From positions 1 through 64,000 of the forward strand of contig JAIQFP010000014.1 in NCBI GenBank assembly GCA_020073165.1: a DNA stretch of 64,000 bases. The letters run 5' to 3'. Of the stretch, positions 52,135 through 60,309 are shown piece by piece (the stretch's first letter is position 1; the number at the start of each line of letters is the position of its first letter). The notes under the pieces are model-generated. The model ran no database searches and was not told the DNA's origin. It was given only the letters and a program-made list of their open reading frames with translations. The position numbers and the translations under genes are program-made. This DNA comes from Terriglobia bacterium (GTDB lineage: Bacteria > Acidobacteriota > Terriglobia > Terriglobales > Acidobacteriaceae).

Positions 52135-52401
52135 GTGAAGAGGAAGCGTTTTTCTGTGGAACAGATCGTGGCGGTGTTGAAGCAGGCCGAGGTAGGGGTG
52201 CCGGTGGCAGAACTGATCCGGCAAGTGGGGATCTCGGAGCAGACTCTGTATCGGTGGAAGAAGCAGTACAAGGGGCTGGAAACCGACCAGGTCCGCCAGT
52301 TCAAACAACTGCAGGAAGAGAATGGGCGACTCAAGCGGTTGGTGGCGGAGCTGACGTTGGACAAGGTGATGTTGCAGGACGTGCTGGCAAAAAAACTGTG
52401 A
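52135..52401 (+). CDS. IS transposase OrfA (helix-turn-helix)
   Basis: The 88-aa protein starts at GTG 52135 (GAGGAAGGGGG upstream): KRKRFSVEQIVAVLKQAEVGVPVAELIRQVGISEQTLYRWKKQYKG is the IS3-type helix-turn-helix, followed by a leucine-zipper-like heptad helix (FKQLQEENGRLKRLVAELTLDKVML). It binds the terminal repeats and dimerises. The frame ends at TGA 52399-52401, immediately after a run of seven A residues that can shift ribosomes into the OrfB frame. Confidence 0.95.
   Translation: MKRKRFSVEQIVAVLKQAEVGVPVAELIRQVGISEQTLYRWKKQYKGLETDQVRQFKQLQEENGRLKRLVAELTLDKVMLQDVLAKKL
52389..52395 (+). promoter_or_regulatory. Slippery heptamer for -1 programmed frameshifting
   Basis: A-AAA-AAA in the OrfA frame, four bases before the OrfA stop. 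A -1 shift here joins OrfA to OrfB into the transposase OrfAB (52135-53264), the usual expression strategy of IS3-family elements. Confidence 0.85.
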
Positions 52402-53264
52402 CGCCCTCGCGGCGCCGCCCGGTGGTGGGCTATTTGCACGAGACCTATCGGGTGAGCGAGCGGCGTGCGTGCCGTGTGGCGCGGATGGCGATCTCGACTT
52501 TCCGGTATAAGAGCATGCAGGAGCCGAGGACGGCATTGCGGCTGCGGATTCGGGAGATCGCTCAAACTCGGGTTCGTTACGGCTACCGGAAAATCCGGGT
52601 GCTGCTGAACCGCGAGGGCTGGAAAGTGGGGAAAAAGCTGGTGTATCGTCTCTACCGGGAAGAAGGCTTGACGCTGCGATACAAGCCGCGCCGGAGGCGT
52701 CGCACAGCGCTCCATCGCCGCGAGCGTTTCCGGCCCACCGCACCGAACCAGTTGTGGAGTCTGGATTTTGTGGCCGACCAGTTGGCCGATGGACGGCGGT
52801 TCCGAGCTTTGGCGATCCTGGATGTGTTTACGCGAGAGAGCTTGGCCATCGAAGTCGGGCAGAGGCTGAAGGGCGAAGATGTGGTCGGTGCTTTGAATCA
52901 GCTCCGAGGGAAGCGCGGAGTTCCAAAGGTGTTGTTCTGCGATAACGGTTCCGAGTTTACCAGTCACACAATGGACCTGTGGGCGTATCACAACCGGGTA
53001 CAGATCGACTTCTCCCGGCCAGGGAAGCCGACCGACAACGCGCACGTGGAATCGTTCAACGGCACCTTGCGTGCCGAGTGCTTGGATGTGCACTGGTTCG
53101 CGACGCTCACCGAGGCCAAGCAAGTCATCGAGTCTTGGAGGCGGGAATACAATGAGAGTCGTCCTCACAGGTCTTTGGGAGAACGAACGCCGAGTGAGTT
53201 CGCTTGTCAGATCGCTCTAAATGGCGATCTGACAAGCTCACAAGCTGCCGAAAACTCACCTTGA
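52398..53264 (+). CDS. IS transposase OrfB (DDE integrase core)
   Basis: The 288-residue frame can begin at GTG 52398, overlapping the OrfA stop, but is expected mainly as the C-terminal part of the frameshift fusion. It has HTH_21-like VRYGYRKIRVLLNREGWKVGKKLVYRLYREEGL and the integrase core with the catalytic triad in LWSLDFVADQ (D), VLFCDNGSEFTS (D) and NAHVESFNGTLRAECLD (E). The core is intact, so the element should be active. Confidence 0.95.
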   Translation: MTPSRRRPVVGYLHETYRVSERRACRVARMAISTFRYKSMQEPRTALRLRIREIAQTRVRYGYRKIRVLLNREGWKVGKKLVYRLYREEGLTLRYKPRRRRRTALHRRERFRPTAPNQLWSLDFVADQLADGRRFRALAILDVFTRESLAIEVGQRLKGEDVVGALNQLRGKRGVPKVLFCDNGSEFTSHTMDLWAYHNRVQIDFSRPGKPTDNAHVESFNGTLRAECLDVHWFATLTEAKQVIESWRREYNESRPHRSLGERTPSEFACQIALNGDLTSSQAAENSP

Positions 53265-53294
53265 AAGTGTTACAGAAAAAGGGGACCGGTCAAA

Positions 53295-55091
53295 GTGGCC
53301 ATGGCCGGGCACTACCGGGTCGCAGTTTCCGGGGCGCAGGTCGGCCAACCTGAGGTGAAGCTGGGCATCATTCCCGGTGCGGGTGGAACCCAGCGTCTGC
53401 CCCGGCTGGCGGGCGTGGCCAAGGCAGTCGAGATGTGCGCCACTGGGAATCCCATCAAGGGCAAGGAAGCCCTGCAATTCGGCATTGTCGATCGCCTGAT
53501 TGAAGGCGATCTGCTGGTGGGCGCCGTTGCCTTTGCCCGCGAGATTGCGAACCAACCTGCGCCCAAGACGCGCGAACGCCTGGACAAGCTGGGCACCCCG
53601 GTGCAGAATGCGCCCATCTTCGCAGCCGCGCGCGAGGCTGCCCAAATCAAACAACGCGGCCTGATGGCGCCGCTGGCCGCCATTGACGCGGTCGAAGCCG
53701 CCACCCGGCTCCCGTTCCACGAGGGTTGCGAGGTGGAACGCAAGCTGTTCACCGCGTGCCTGTTTTCGGATCAGTCCAAGGCCCTCATCCACATCTTTTT
53801 CGGTGAACGCGAAGTGGCGAAGATTCCGGATGTGCCGAAGGAGACACCCACTTTGCCGGTGAAGACGGCCGCCGTGGTGGGTGCGGGAACCATGGGCGGT
53901 GGCATCGCCATGGTATTGGCCAACGCCGGCATTCCCGTCCTGCTCAAGGACGCTGACCAGGCGGCGCTCGACCGCGGTCTGGCCACCATCCAGAAAAACT
54001 ACGCCACCTCGGTCAAACGTGGCCGCCTCACCCAGCAGTTTGTTGACGAGCGGTTGAAGCTGATCATGCCGACACTCGGTTATGACGGTTTCGCCACCGT
54101 TGACATGGTGGTCGAGGCAGTTTTCGAGGGCATGGCGCTCAAGCAGCAAGTGTTCAAAGAACTCGATCGCTTCTGCAAGCTGGGTGCGATTCTTGCCAGC
54201 AACACCTCAACTCTCAACATTGACGAGATCGCCTCGGCCACGTCGCGGCCGGAGGCGGTCATTGGCACGCACTTCTTCAGTCCGGCAAACATCATGCGGC
54301 TGCTGGAAATCGTGCGCGGCCAGGCGACCAGCAAGGAAGTGATCGCCACCTGCATGCAGCTATCGAAAAAATTGGGGAAAGTGGGAGTGTTGGTCGGAAA
54401 CTGCCGGGGCTTTGTCGCCAACCGCATGTTCCACCCCTATATACGCGAAGCCATGTTCCTGGTGGAAGAGGGGGCCAGCGTCGAGGCGGTGGATAAAGCC
54501 CTCTATGACTTCGGGATGGCTATGGGTCCGCTGGCCACCGGCGATTTGGCCGGCATTGACGTGGGCTGGCGCATCCGCCGGGAATACCAGCACCTCGAAA
54601 AGCCCGGCATACGCCAACCGCTCGCTGCCGATCGATTGTACGAGATGGGCCGCTACGGCCAGAAGACCGGAGCGGGCTGGTACAGGTACGACGAGAACCG
54701 GCGTGCGATTTCTGATGCCGGGATCGCCGAACTGATCAGCCGCTGGGCGACCGAGGCCGGCATTCCCCAGCGCTACATCTCCCCCGAGGAGATCGTCGAA
54801 CGTTGTGCTTACGCATTGGTGAATGCGGGAGCACGCATTCTGGAAGAAGGCTACGCGCTTCGTGCTGTCGACATCGACATCATCTACATCAATGGGTTTG
54901 GTTTCCCGGCGTATCGTGGCGGGCCCATGTGGCACGCCGACACGGTGGGTCTGAAGAAAGTTCACGACCGTATCTGCGAATTTAACCGGCAGCACGGTGA
55001 ACTCTGGGAGCCGGCGCCGCTGCTAACAAAGCTGGCTAAAGAGGGCAAGACATTTGCCGACTTCAGTCTGGAACACATGGCGGTTGCGTAA
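53295..55091 (+). pseudogene. 3' fragment of the FadB/FadJ-like gene, retaining an intact 3-hydroxyacyl-CoA dehydrogenase part
   Basis: The fragment (598 codons from a GTG at 53295 in the target duplication) holds the rest of the hydratase domain (GHYRVAVSGAQVGQPEVKLGIIPGAGGTQRLPRL, with the second catalytic Glu), then a complete NAD-binding 3-hydroxyacyl-CoA dehydrogenase: VVGAGTMGGGIAMVLANAG, NTSTLNIDEI, GTHFFSPANIMRLLEIVRG, GNCRGFVANRM and the C-terminal dimerisation repeats. If translated, this part could still oxidise 3-hydroxyacyl-CoA, but hydration activity should be lost because the hydratase domain is split between its two catalytic glutamates. No good ribosome binding site is visible near the new start. 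Confidence 0.93.
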
Positions 55092-55106
55092 GTAAGGAGT
55101 ACTGGT

Positions 55107-55892
55107 ATGCAGCTGAGAGACAAAGTGATCGTGGTCACTGGTGGCGCCAACGGCATCGGCCGGGCACTTTGCCGTCGTTTCGCAGGCCAGGGTGCAAAGG
55201 CAGTGATCGTTGCCGACATCCAGGCGGCCGCCGCCTCCCAGGTCGCGAGCGAGATTGGTGGTGTTGCGATCCAAGCCGACGTCACCCGCGAGCCCGACGT
55301 GATCCGTCTGGTAGAGAAGACTCTGCACGACTTCGGAGCTATCGACCTGTTCTGCTCCAATGCCGGCGTTGGCGCCCAGGGAGGCGTGGAAGCCTCCGAC
55401 CAGGATTGGTCGAAGAGTTGGAATGTTAACGTCATGGCGCACGTCTACGCGGCCCGCGCGGTACTGCCCGCCATGCTGGCCCGCGGTGAAGGATACCTGC
55501 TGCAGACCATCTCGGCTGCGGGCCTGCTCACCCAACTCGGCTCAGCACCCTATGCGGTGACCAAGCACGCCGCACTGGGGCTGGCGGAATGGATCGCGAT
55601 TACTCACGGCGACCAGGGCATCAAGGTTTCGGCCTTGTGCCCGCAAGGGGTGCGCACTGACATGCTGCGCCGCGCCGAGTTTGGCGGTGGAGCCTTCCTG
55701 TTGGACACAGCGCTTGAACCCGAGCAGGTTGCTGACGAGGTAGTGAAGGGGATTGCAGATGAGCGGTTCCTGATCCTGCCCCATCCCGAGGTTGCCGAAT
55801 ATTTCCGGCGCAAGGCCACAGATTATGACCGGTGGTTGCGTGGCATGCGCAAACTGCAGGCAAGCACGCAGATGCTGAAGGCGCCTGCCTAG
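55107..55892 (+). CDS. Short-chain dehydrogenase/reductase
   Basis: The 261-aa protein has the classical SDR motifs: [16 protein letters not shown] (NAD(P) site), NAGVG, the catalytic Ser in [15 protein letters not shown] (Tyr-x3-Lys) and PQGVRTDML. The acidic VADI after the second strand suggests preference for NAD over NADP. It starts 15 bp after the FadB/J-like gene and is followed by an acyl-CoA dehydrogenase, so it probably acts on a hydroxyacyl or oxoacyl intermediate of the same pathway. The exact substrate is not readable. Confidence 0.92.
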   Translation: MQLRDKVIVVTGGANGIGRALCRRFAGQGAKAVIVADIQAAAASQVASEIGGVAIQADVTREPDVIRLVEKTLHDFGAIDLFCSNAGVGAQGGVEASDQDWSKSWNVNVMAHVYAARAVLPAMLARGEGYLLQTISAAGLLTQLGSAPYAVTKHAALGLAEWIAITHGDQGIKVSALCPQGVRTDMLRRAEFGGGAFLLDTALEPEQVADEVVKGIADERFLILPHPEVAEYFRRKATDYDRWLRGMRKLQASTQMLKAPA

Positions 55893-55960
55893 AAAGGGCG
55901 CCCGAAGCTGTCATTCATTATTCAATTGAACTGCACAGATCATTTTGAGGGAGACAGAAT

Positions 55961-57760
55961 ATGGCCACAGTTACCGCGGTACCCACTGCCAAGATTTCCG
56001 GCGGCAGCTTCCTGATCGAAGCATGCCCGCCGGAAAACGTATTTACCCCGGAGGACTTTACCGAGCAGCACAAGCTCATCGCCCATACCGCCGAGGAATT
56101 CGCCGTCAACGAAATCGTTCCCAATATCGAAAAAATGGAGCACAAGGAATTCTCCGTCACCCGGGAACTGGTGAAGAAGGCAGGCGACCTGGGCCTGAGC
56201 GCAGTAGACACCCCCGAAGCTTATGGTGGCCTGCAGATGGACAAGGTCACTTCGGCGATCATCGCTGATCGCCTGTCAACCTACGGCGGCTTCAGCGCCA
56301 CCTGGGGCGCCCACACCTGCATCGGCACGCTGCCCATCGTGTACTTCGGCACCGAAGAACAGAAAAAAAAGTATCTGCCCAGGCTGGCAACCGGCGAGAT
56401 AGTGGGCGCCTATGCTTTGTCGGAATCGTCTTCGGCATCCGATTCCCTCAACTGCCGCACACGCGCCGAGCTTTCCTCTGATGGCAAGTACTACATCCTG
56501 AACGGCGAAAAAATGTGGATCACCAATGCCAACTTCGCCGACTTGTTCACGGTCTTCGCCAAGGTGAACGGCGAGAAATTCACCGCCTTTCTGATCGAGC
56601 GCAACTTCCCCGGCTTTTCCGTGGGCGCAGAAGAGCACAAGATGGGCATCCGCGGGTCGTCCACCTGCCCGCTCATCCTGAGTGACTGCAAGGTGCCGGT
56701 GGAGAACGTCCTCGGCGAGATCGGCAAGGGACATCACATTGCCTTCAACGTCCTGAACGTTGGACGCTTCAAGCTGGGGGCGGGATGCGTGGGCTCGGCA
56801 CGCTACTGTATCGAGAGTGCCATCGCCTACGCCAAGCAGCGTAAGGCATTCGGCAAGGTGATTGCCGATTTCGGATTGATTCGCGAAAAGCTGGCCAACA
56901 TCGCGGTCGGCATCTTCACCGGCGAAGCCATGGCCTATCGCACAGTAGGCATGATGGATGCCGCCATTGCAGGCCTCGGCCAGTCTCACTCTACCGATAT
57001 GGCCGCCGTCCGCAAGATCATCGACGAGTACGCCATCGAATGCTCCATCCTCAAGGTATGGGGCTCCGAACTGATCGATTACGTCGTTGATGAAATGGTG
57101 CAAATCTACGGTGGATACGGTTTCGTCGAGGAGTACCCGGCGGAGCGCGCCTACCGAGACTCCCGCATCAACCGGATATTCGAGGGCACTAACGAGATCA
57201 ACCGCCTGGTCATCACCGGATTCTTGCTGAAACGGGCTATGTCCGGACAGTTGCCGCTAATGCCCGCGATCAAGAAGCTTATGGACGAGGTGCTTTCCGG
57301 CGCTGCCGCTGAAGGCGAGGGCGACGGTTCCTTCACGGAAGAGCGGAAACTCGTTGCCAGTGCAAAGAAAATGGGTCTGTTCGCCGCTGGCGTCGCCACT
57401 CAGAAGTACATGCAGGCGCTCCAGGACCAGCAGGAGATCCTGGGTGCAATCGCCGACATGGTGATTGAGACCTATGCCATGGAATCAGCCATGCTGCGTG
57501 CGCAGAAACTGGCAGCGCAGAATGGCGAGGCGGGCGCTACGCTTGCGGTGGCGATGACTCGGGTGTGCTTGACGAGCGCCATCGAGAAGATTGAAAGCGC
57601 TGCCAAGAAGGTCATCGCAGCGGTCAGCGAGGGCGATATGCTGCGCTCGCAAATGGCCATCCTGCGTCGGCTTGGCAAGCACGAGCCTTTTAATGCGGTT
57701 GCCTTGCGCCAGCAGATCGCCCAGAGGGTAATTGAAGCCGGCAAGTACGTCGTAGCCTAG
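55961..57760 (+). CDS. Acyl-CoA dehydrogenase with C-terminal extension (VLCAD/ACAD9-like layout)
   Basis: The 599-aa flavoprotein has YALSESSSASDSLNCRTRA and KMWITNANFADLFTVFAKV (FAD/substrate site), SSTCPLILSDCKVP, KQRKAFGKVIADFGLIREKLA and the catalytic region QIYGGYGFVEEYPAERAYRDSRINRIFEGTNEINRL. A further 170 residues of helical extension follow, as in very-long-chain dehydrogenases. It oxidises acyl-CoA to trans-2-enoyl-CoA and passes electrons to an electron-transfer flavoprotein; no etf genes are in the window. It is the last gene of the fatty-acid run and is followed by a hairpin region. Confidence 0.94.
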   Translation: MATVTAVPTAKISGGSFLIEACPPENVFTPEDFTEQHKLIAHTAEEFAVNEIVPNIEKMEHKEFSVTRELVKKAGDLGLSAVDTPEAYGGLQMDKVTSAIIADRLSTYGGFSATWGAHTCIGTLPIVYFGTEEQKKKYLPRLATGEIVGAYALSESSSASDSLNCRTRAELSSDGKYYILNGEKMWITNANFADLFTVFAKVNGEKFTAFLIERNFPGFSVGAEEHKMGIRGSSTCPLILSDCKVPVENVLGEIGKGHHIAFNVLNVGRFKLGAGCVGSARYCIESAIAYAKQRKAFGKVIADFGLIREKLANIAVGIFTGEAMAYRTVGMMDAAIAGLGQSHSTDMAAVRKIIDEYAIECSILKVWGSELIDYVVDEMVQIYGGYGFVEEYPAERAYRDSRINRIFEGTNEINRLVITGFLLKRAMSGQLPLMPAIKKLMDEVLSGAAAEGEGDGSFTEERKLVASAKKMGLFAAGVATQKYMQALQDQQEILGAIADMVIETYAMESAMLRAQKLAAQNGEAGATLAVAMTRVCLTSAIEKIESAAKKVIAAVSEGDMLRSQMAILRRLGKHEPFNAVALRQQIAQRVIEAGKYVVA

Positions 57761-57783
57761 CAGTCGCAAAGCTAGAGATGGGC

Positions 57784-57839
57784 AAGCCTTAGGCCGGCTC
57801 GTAGCCCCTTTTGCGGGGTGCGGGTGCTGCCTAAGGCTT
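57784..57839 (+). terminator. Two-level hairpin after the acyl-CoA dehydrogenase gene
   Basis: AAGCCTTAGGC (57784-57794) pairs perfectly with GCCTAAGGCTT (57829-57839), enclosing a smaller hairpin (CCCC-TTTTG-CGGGG type around 57805-57817). It lies 24 bp after the stop and 240 bp before the next gene. It lacks a T tract, so termination strength is uncertain; it may be a transcript-stabilising structure. Confidence 0.55.
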
Positions 57840-58081
57840 CTGTCCCTGCACTTCTTTGGGCGCGCCCCTGTCGACGGCTGTCCCCCATCACTGACATGGC
57901 GGTTACGCATCACCGCGTCCCGTTATTCCATCCGGCTAAGCTTAACTTTGACTGAGTTATTGCCCGTGTGGGGCTGGTCCCCATCCGGTCAGAACTGGCC
58001 GCTGCCATGCCCAACAAAGACCGGGCATCCGCCCACGAGAAGCTGGGGCGCAATCGCCCCCAACCTTACGGGAGGGCCGAC

Positions 58082-59659
58082 ATGCCGAATGCTCAGGATG
58101 GTCGCCGCCTTTCCTGGGGAGATACCGTTTTCCTGTATCTCGAACGCGAGGATTCGCCGCTCAACGTCGCCGGCGTCAGCGCTTTTGAAGGAGTCATTTC
58201 GCTCAGAGCTTGCCGCCAGTTCATCGAATCCAAGCTGCCGCTCATTCCCCGCTACCGCCAGCGGGTGGTTGCCCCTCCCTGGAATATTGGTCTTCCCACC
58301 TGGGAAAACGATCCTGACTTCGATGTGCGCAACCACATTCGCCAGGTGACGCTCAAGCGCGGGACCGATGCCGAATTCAAGGCCGTCGCTGGAAAGATTC
58401 TAGGCAAGGTGATGGACCGGCAGCGGCCGCTCTGGGACCTCACCCTTGTGCGTGGTTTGAAAGGCAATCGCACCGGCTTTATCCTCCGCGTGCACCACTG
58501 CTTGGCCGATGGAATCGCCGGGGTTGGCTTGATGAATGTAATGATGGATGCGAGCCCCGTTGCCCCACCCCTACCCAAGAAAGTGCGGCGATTTCACGCG
58601 CCACCCCCAAGGGATACGGCTACGATGCTGCTGGACGGATGGATCACTTCGTTCTTCGACGCGATCCAGCATGTTCTCTCGGCGCAGACGGACGTGTTAA
58701 ACCTTGTGGAGAAGGTGGTGGCGAGCGGCGGCGAGTGGCCCGTGGGCGAGTTTGCCCGGCTGCTGCCCGAACTCACTGCTCCTACTGAGCGGTTGCAATT
58801 CAACGTAACCTGCCGCGGACCCCAAAAATTCGCCTGGGCCGAGATTCCGTTTGGGGAGATCAAAGCCATACACGACGCTTGCGGGTCAACGGTGAATGAT
58901 GTCGTTCTCGCGCTCGTGACCTCGACCATTCGGCGTTACGCCGAGTTTCACGGCGAGCCGGTCAGGGGACGGCTGCTCCGCATCATGGTTCCAGTGAACC
59001 TGCGGGGCAGCGGCAACCCCGGCGATCTGGGGAACCGCATCTCCCTGGTTCCCGTCACCATCCCGCTCGATATCCGCAATTCTCGAAAACTGCTCTCCGC
59101 GATTCATGAAAGAACGGAGTTTCTCAAGCGTGCGCATGTAGCCGAGTTAGTCGCTCTGACCGCCGGTCTGCTGGGGGCATTGCCCAATCCCTTGCAGGCA
59201 CTGGCAGGACCGGTCGCGAGCCAGCTCCCGATTACTCCGTTCAACTTAGTCTGCACCAACGTGCCCGGCCCGCAATTTCCGCTGTACCTGCTCGGCCACA
59301 AGATGCTGAGCTGGTATCCCTATGTGCCGATCGGCGGCGAAATGACTGTCAACTGCGCCATCCTGAGCTACAACGGCACTGCCTATTTCGGATTCACGGG
59401 GGATGCGCACGCCGTACCGGATCTCGGACGCCTGGAAGGCCTTTTGAAGGTGAGCTTGGCGGAACTGCAGAAAGCTGCCCGGATCGGCGTGCAGCGGAAG
59501 AAGCGCCCACGACCGAAGGCAGAGGTCGTACCGGTGCCCGCGCCGGGCAACGCTAGACCCATTTCCTCTGCTCCGGCACGTCCTGCGGCAGAAGCGGTCC
59601 CAGCGAAAAGACCTGCGCCCGTGGAAGACAGAGTCCAAGTGGGATTGGCCGCAGACTGA
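58082..59659 (+). CDS. Wax ester synthase / diacylglycerol acyltransferase (WS/DGAT family)
   Basis: The 525-aa protein has the family motifs: LSWGDTVFLYLEREDSPLNVAG at the N-terminus, RPLWDLTLV, the catalytic HHCLADG (138-144), STVNDVVLALV, MVPVNLRG, and NLVCTNVPGPQFPLYLLG. It transfers an acyl group from acyl-CoA to a fatty alcohol or diacylglycerol to make wax ester or triacylglycerol storage lipid at the membrane. The last 60 residues are Pro/Ala/Arg-rich and disordered. GGGAGGG precedes ATG 58082. With the PHA genes upstream, the region points to dual carbon storage. Confidence 0.93.
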   Translation: MPNAQDGRRLSWGDTVFLYLEREDSPLNVAGVSAFEGVISLRACRQFIESKLPLIPRYRQRVVAPPWNIGLPTWENDPDFDVRNHIRQVTLKRGTDAEFKAVAGKILGKVMDRQRPLWDLTLVRGLKGNRTGFILRVHHCLADGIAGVGLMNVMMDASPVAPPLPKKVRRFHAPPPRDTATMLLDGWITSFFDAIQHVLSAQTDVLNLVEKVVASGGEWPVGEFARLLPELTAPTERLQFNVTCRGPQKFAWAEIPFGEIKAIHDACGSTVNDVVLALVTSTIRRYAEFHGEPVRGRLLRIMVPVNLRGSGNPGDLGNRISLVPVTIPLDIRNSRKLLSAIHERTEFLKRAHVAELVALTAGLLGALPNPLQALAGPVASQLPITPFNLVCTNVPGPQFPLYLLGHKMLSWYPYVPIGGEMTVNCAILSYNGTAYFGFTGDAHAVPDLGRLEGLLKVSLAELQKAARIGVQRKKRPRPKAEVVPVPAPGNARPISSAPARPAAEAVPAKRPAPVEDRVQVGLAAD

Positions 59660-59720
59660 TTGCGGGCGACGAAGCGAGCGCAGAGCGGCCGCCGTACCCA
59701 CGTCTGGGTAATGAACTGAT

Positions 59721-59772
59721 TTGGGGTTCTCAGCCTAAGTCATGGGTGCGAAGTCCATGCCAAGAACCCCAA
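59721..59772. repeat. Ten-bp inverted repeat at the 3' ends of convergent genes
   Basis: TTGGGGTTCT (59721-59730) and AGAACCCCAA (59763-59772) are exact inverted copies, with an inner CATGG/CCATG pair. The element overlaps the 3' end of the small membrane protein gene and lies 60 bp past the WS/DGAT stop; it could act as a bidirectional terminator though it lacks a T tract. Confidence 0.5.
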
Positions 59773-59952
59773 TAAGGCCGCCACGAAGAGAACAACCATT
59801 ACGAGCGTTATCTTCTGACGGCGCACTGCCAGCTGCTGAATGTCAATGGCCTCCTTCTGGTTCTTGAGTGCGTCCTTGTAGTTCTCCACGTGCAGCTTCT
59901 GCAAATCTCTGATTTCTTGCAAGAGCTTAATCACTTGTTCGTCAGCCACCAC
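59740..59952 (-). CDS. Small single-pass membrane protein
   Basis: The 70-aa product has a predicted amphipathic coiled-coil helix (EQVIKLLQEIRDLQKLHVENYKDALKNQKEAIDIQQLAVRRQ) followed by one membrane segment (ITLVMVVLFVAALLGFLAW). It starts at GTG 59952 with GGAGGA five bases upstream. The layout suggests a tail-anchored protein with the helix in the cytoplasm. No family recognised. Confidence 0.75.
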   Translation of the reverse strand: MVADEQVIKLLQEIRDLQKLHVENYKDALKNQKEAIDIQQLAVRRQKITLVMVVLFVAALLGFLAWTSHP

Positions 59953-60093
59953 ACTCCTCCGTTTTCATGCTGTCAGCAAGTCCCGCATTGTCCAGATCGT
60001 GTTCAGATCAGCACCCACGTCCGCAAACCACGACTTGCGCGAGCCTCACGCGGTACAATAGCAACTCTTCAAATTTCGCAAGGAGCCCTGTTC

Positions 60094-60273
60094 ATGTCAG
60101 CACCCAGTCGCCGTCCCGAGATTCGCCGCCGCCGCACCCGCAAAGAAAAGATCGCCAAGCTACAGAAGCGGCACGCAGCCGCATCCGCCGAGTCCGAGCG
60201 CACGCGGCTGGCAGCCAAACTGCAGCGCCTGGGCCTCGTTTCTCCCGGCCATCCACTGCTGAAAAATGTCTGA
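60094..60273 (+). CDS. Small basic hypothetical protein
   Basis: The 59-aa product (MSAPSRRPEIRRRRTRKEKI...) is extremely rich in Arg and Lys, with a helical middle and the C-terminal end GLVSPGHPLLKNV. AAGGAG lies eight bases before ATG 60094. Its charge suggests binding to RNA or ribosomes. Similar short proteins with an EIRRRR-type start occur widely in Acidobacteria and Planctomycetes as uncharacterised families. Confidence 0.7.
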   Translation: MSAPSRRPEIRRRRTRKEKIAKLQKRHAAASAESERTRLAAKLQRLGLVSPGHPLLKNV

Positions 60274-60309
60274 ACAGGTTGCCAGACACAGCCACAGAAA
60301 ACGGTTTGA

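Larger units (their letters stand above)
52056..53292 (+). mobile_element. Complete IS3-family element, IS407-like group
   Basis: The 1237-bp element begins TGAGCGGCTCCCC and ends GGGGACCGGTCA; the terminal repeats are imperfect inverted copies over about 25 bp (left TGAGCGGCTCCCCGATTTCTG, right complement TGACCGGTCCCCTTTTTCTG). It is flanked by AAGTG on both sides (52051-52055 and 53293-53297). Two overlapping frames encode the transposase. The element interrupts a fatty-acid oxidation gene. An identical left end is at 1-89 on the other strand, so at least two copies exist in this genome. Confidence 0.97.

Noticed and set aside
53295-55091. Independent 3-hydroxyacyl-CoA dehydrogenase gene starting at 53295
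   Set aside because: The start is a GTG created in the target duplication, the first 200 codons are the rest of a hydratase domain, and the fragment joins exactly with 51726-52055.
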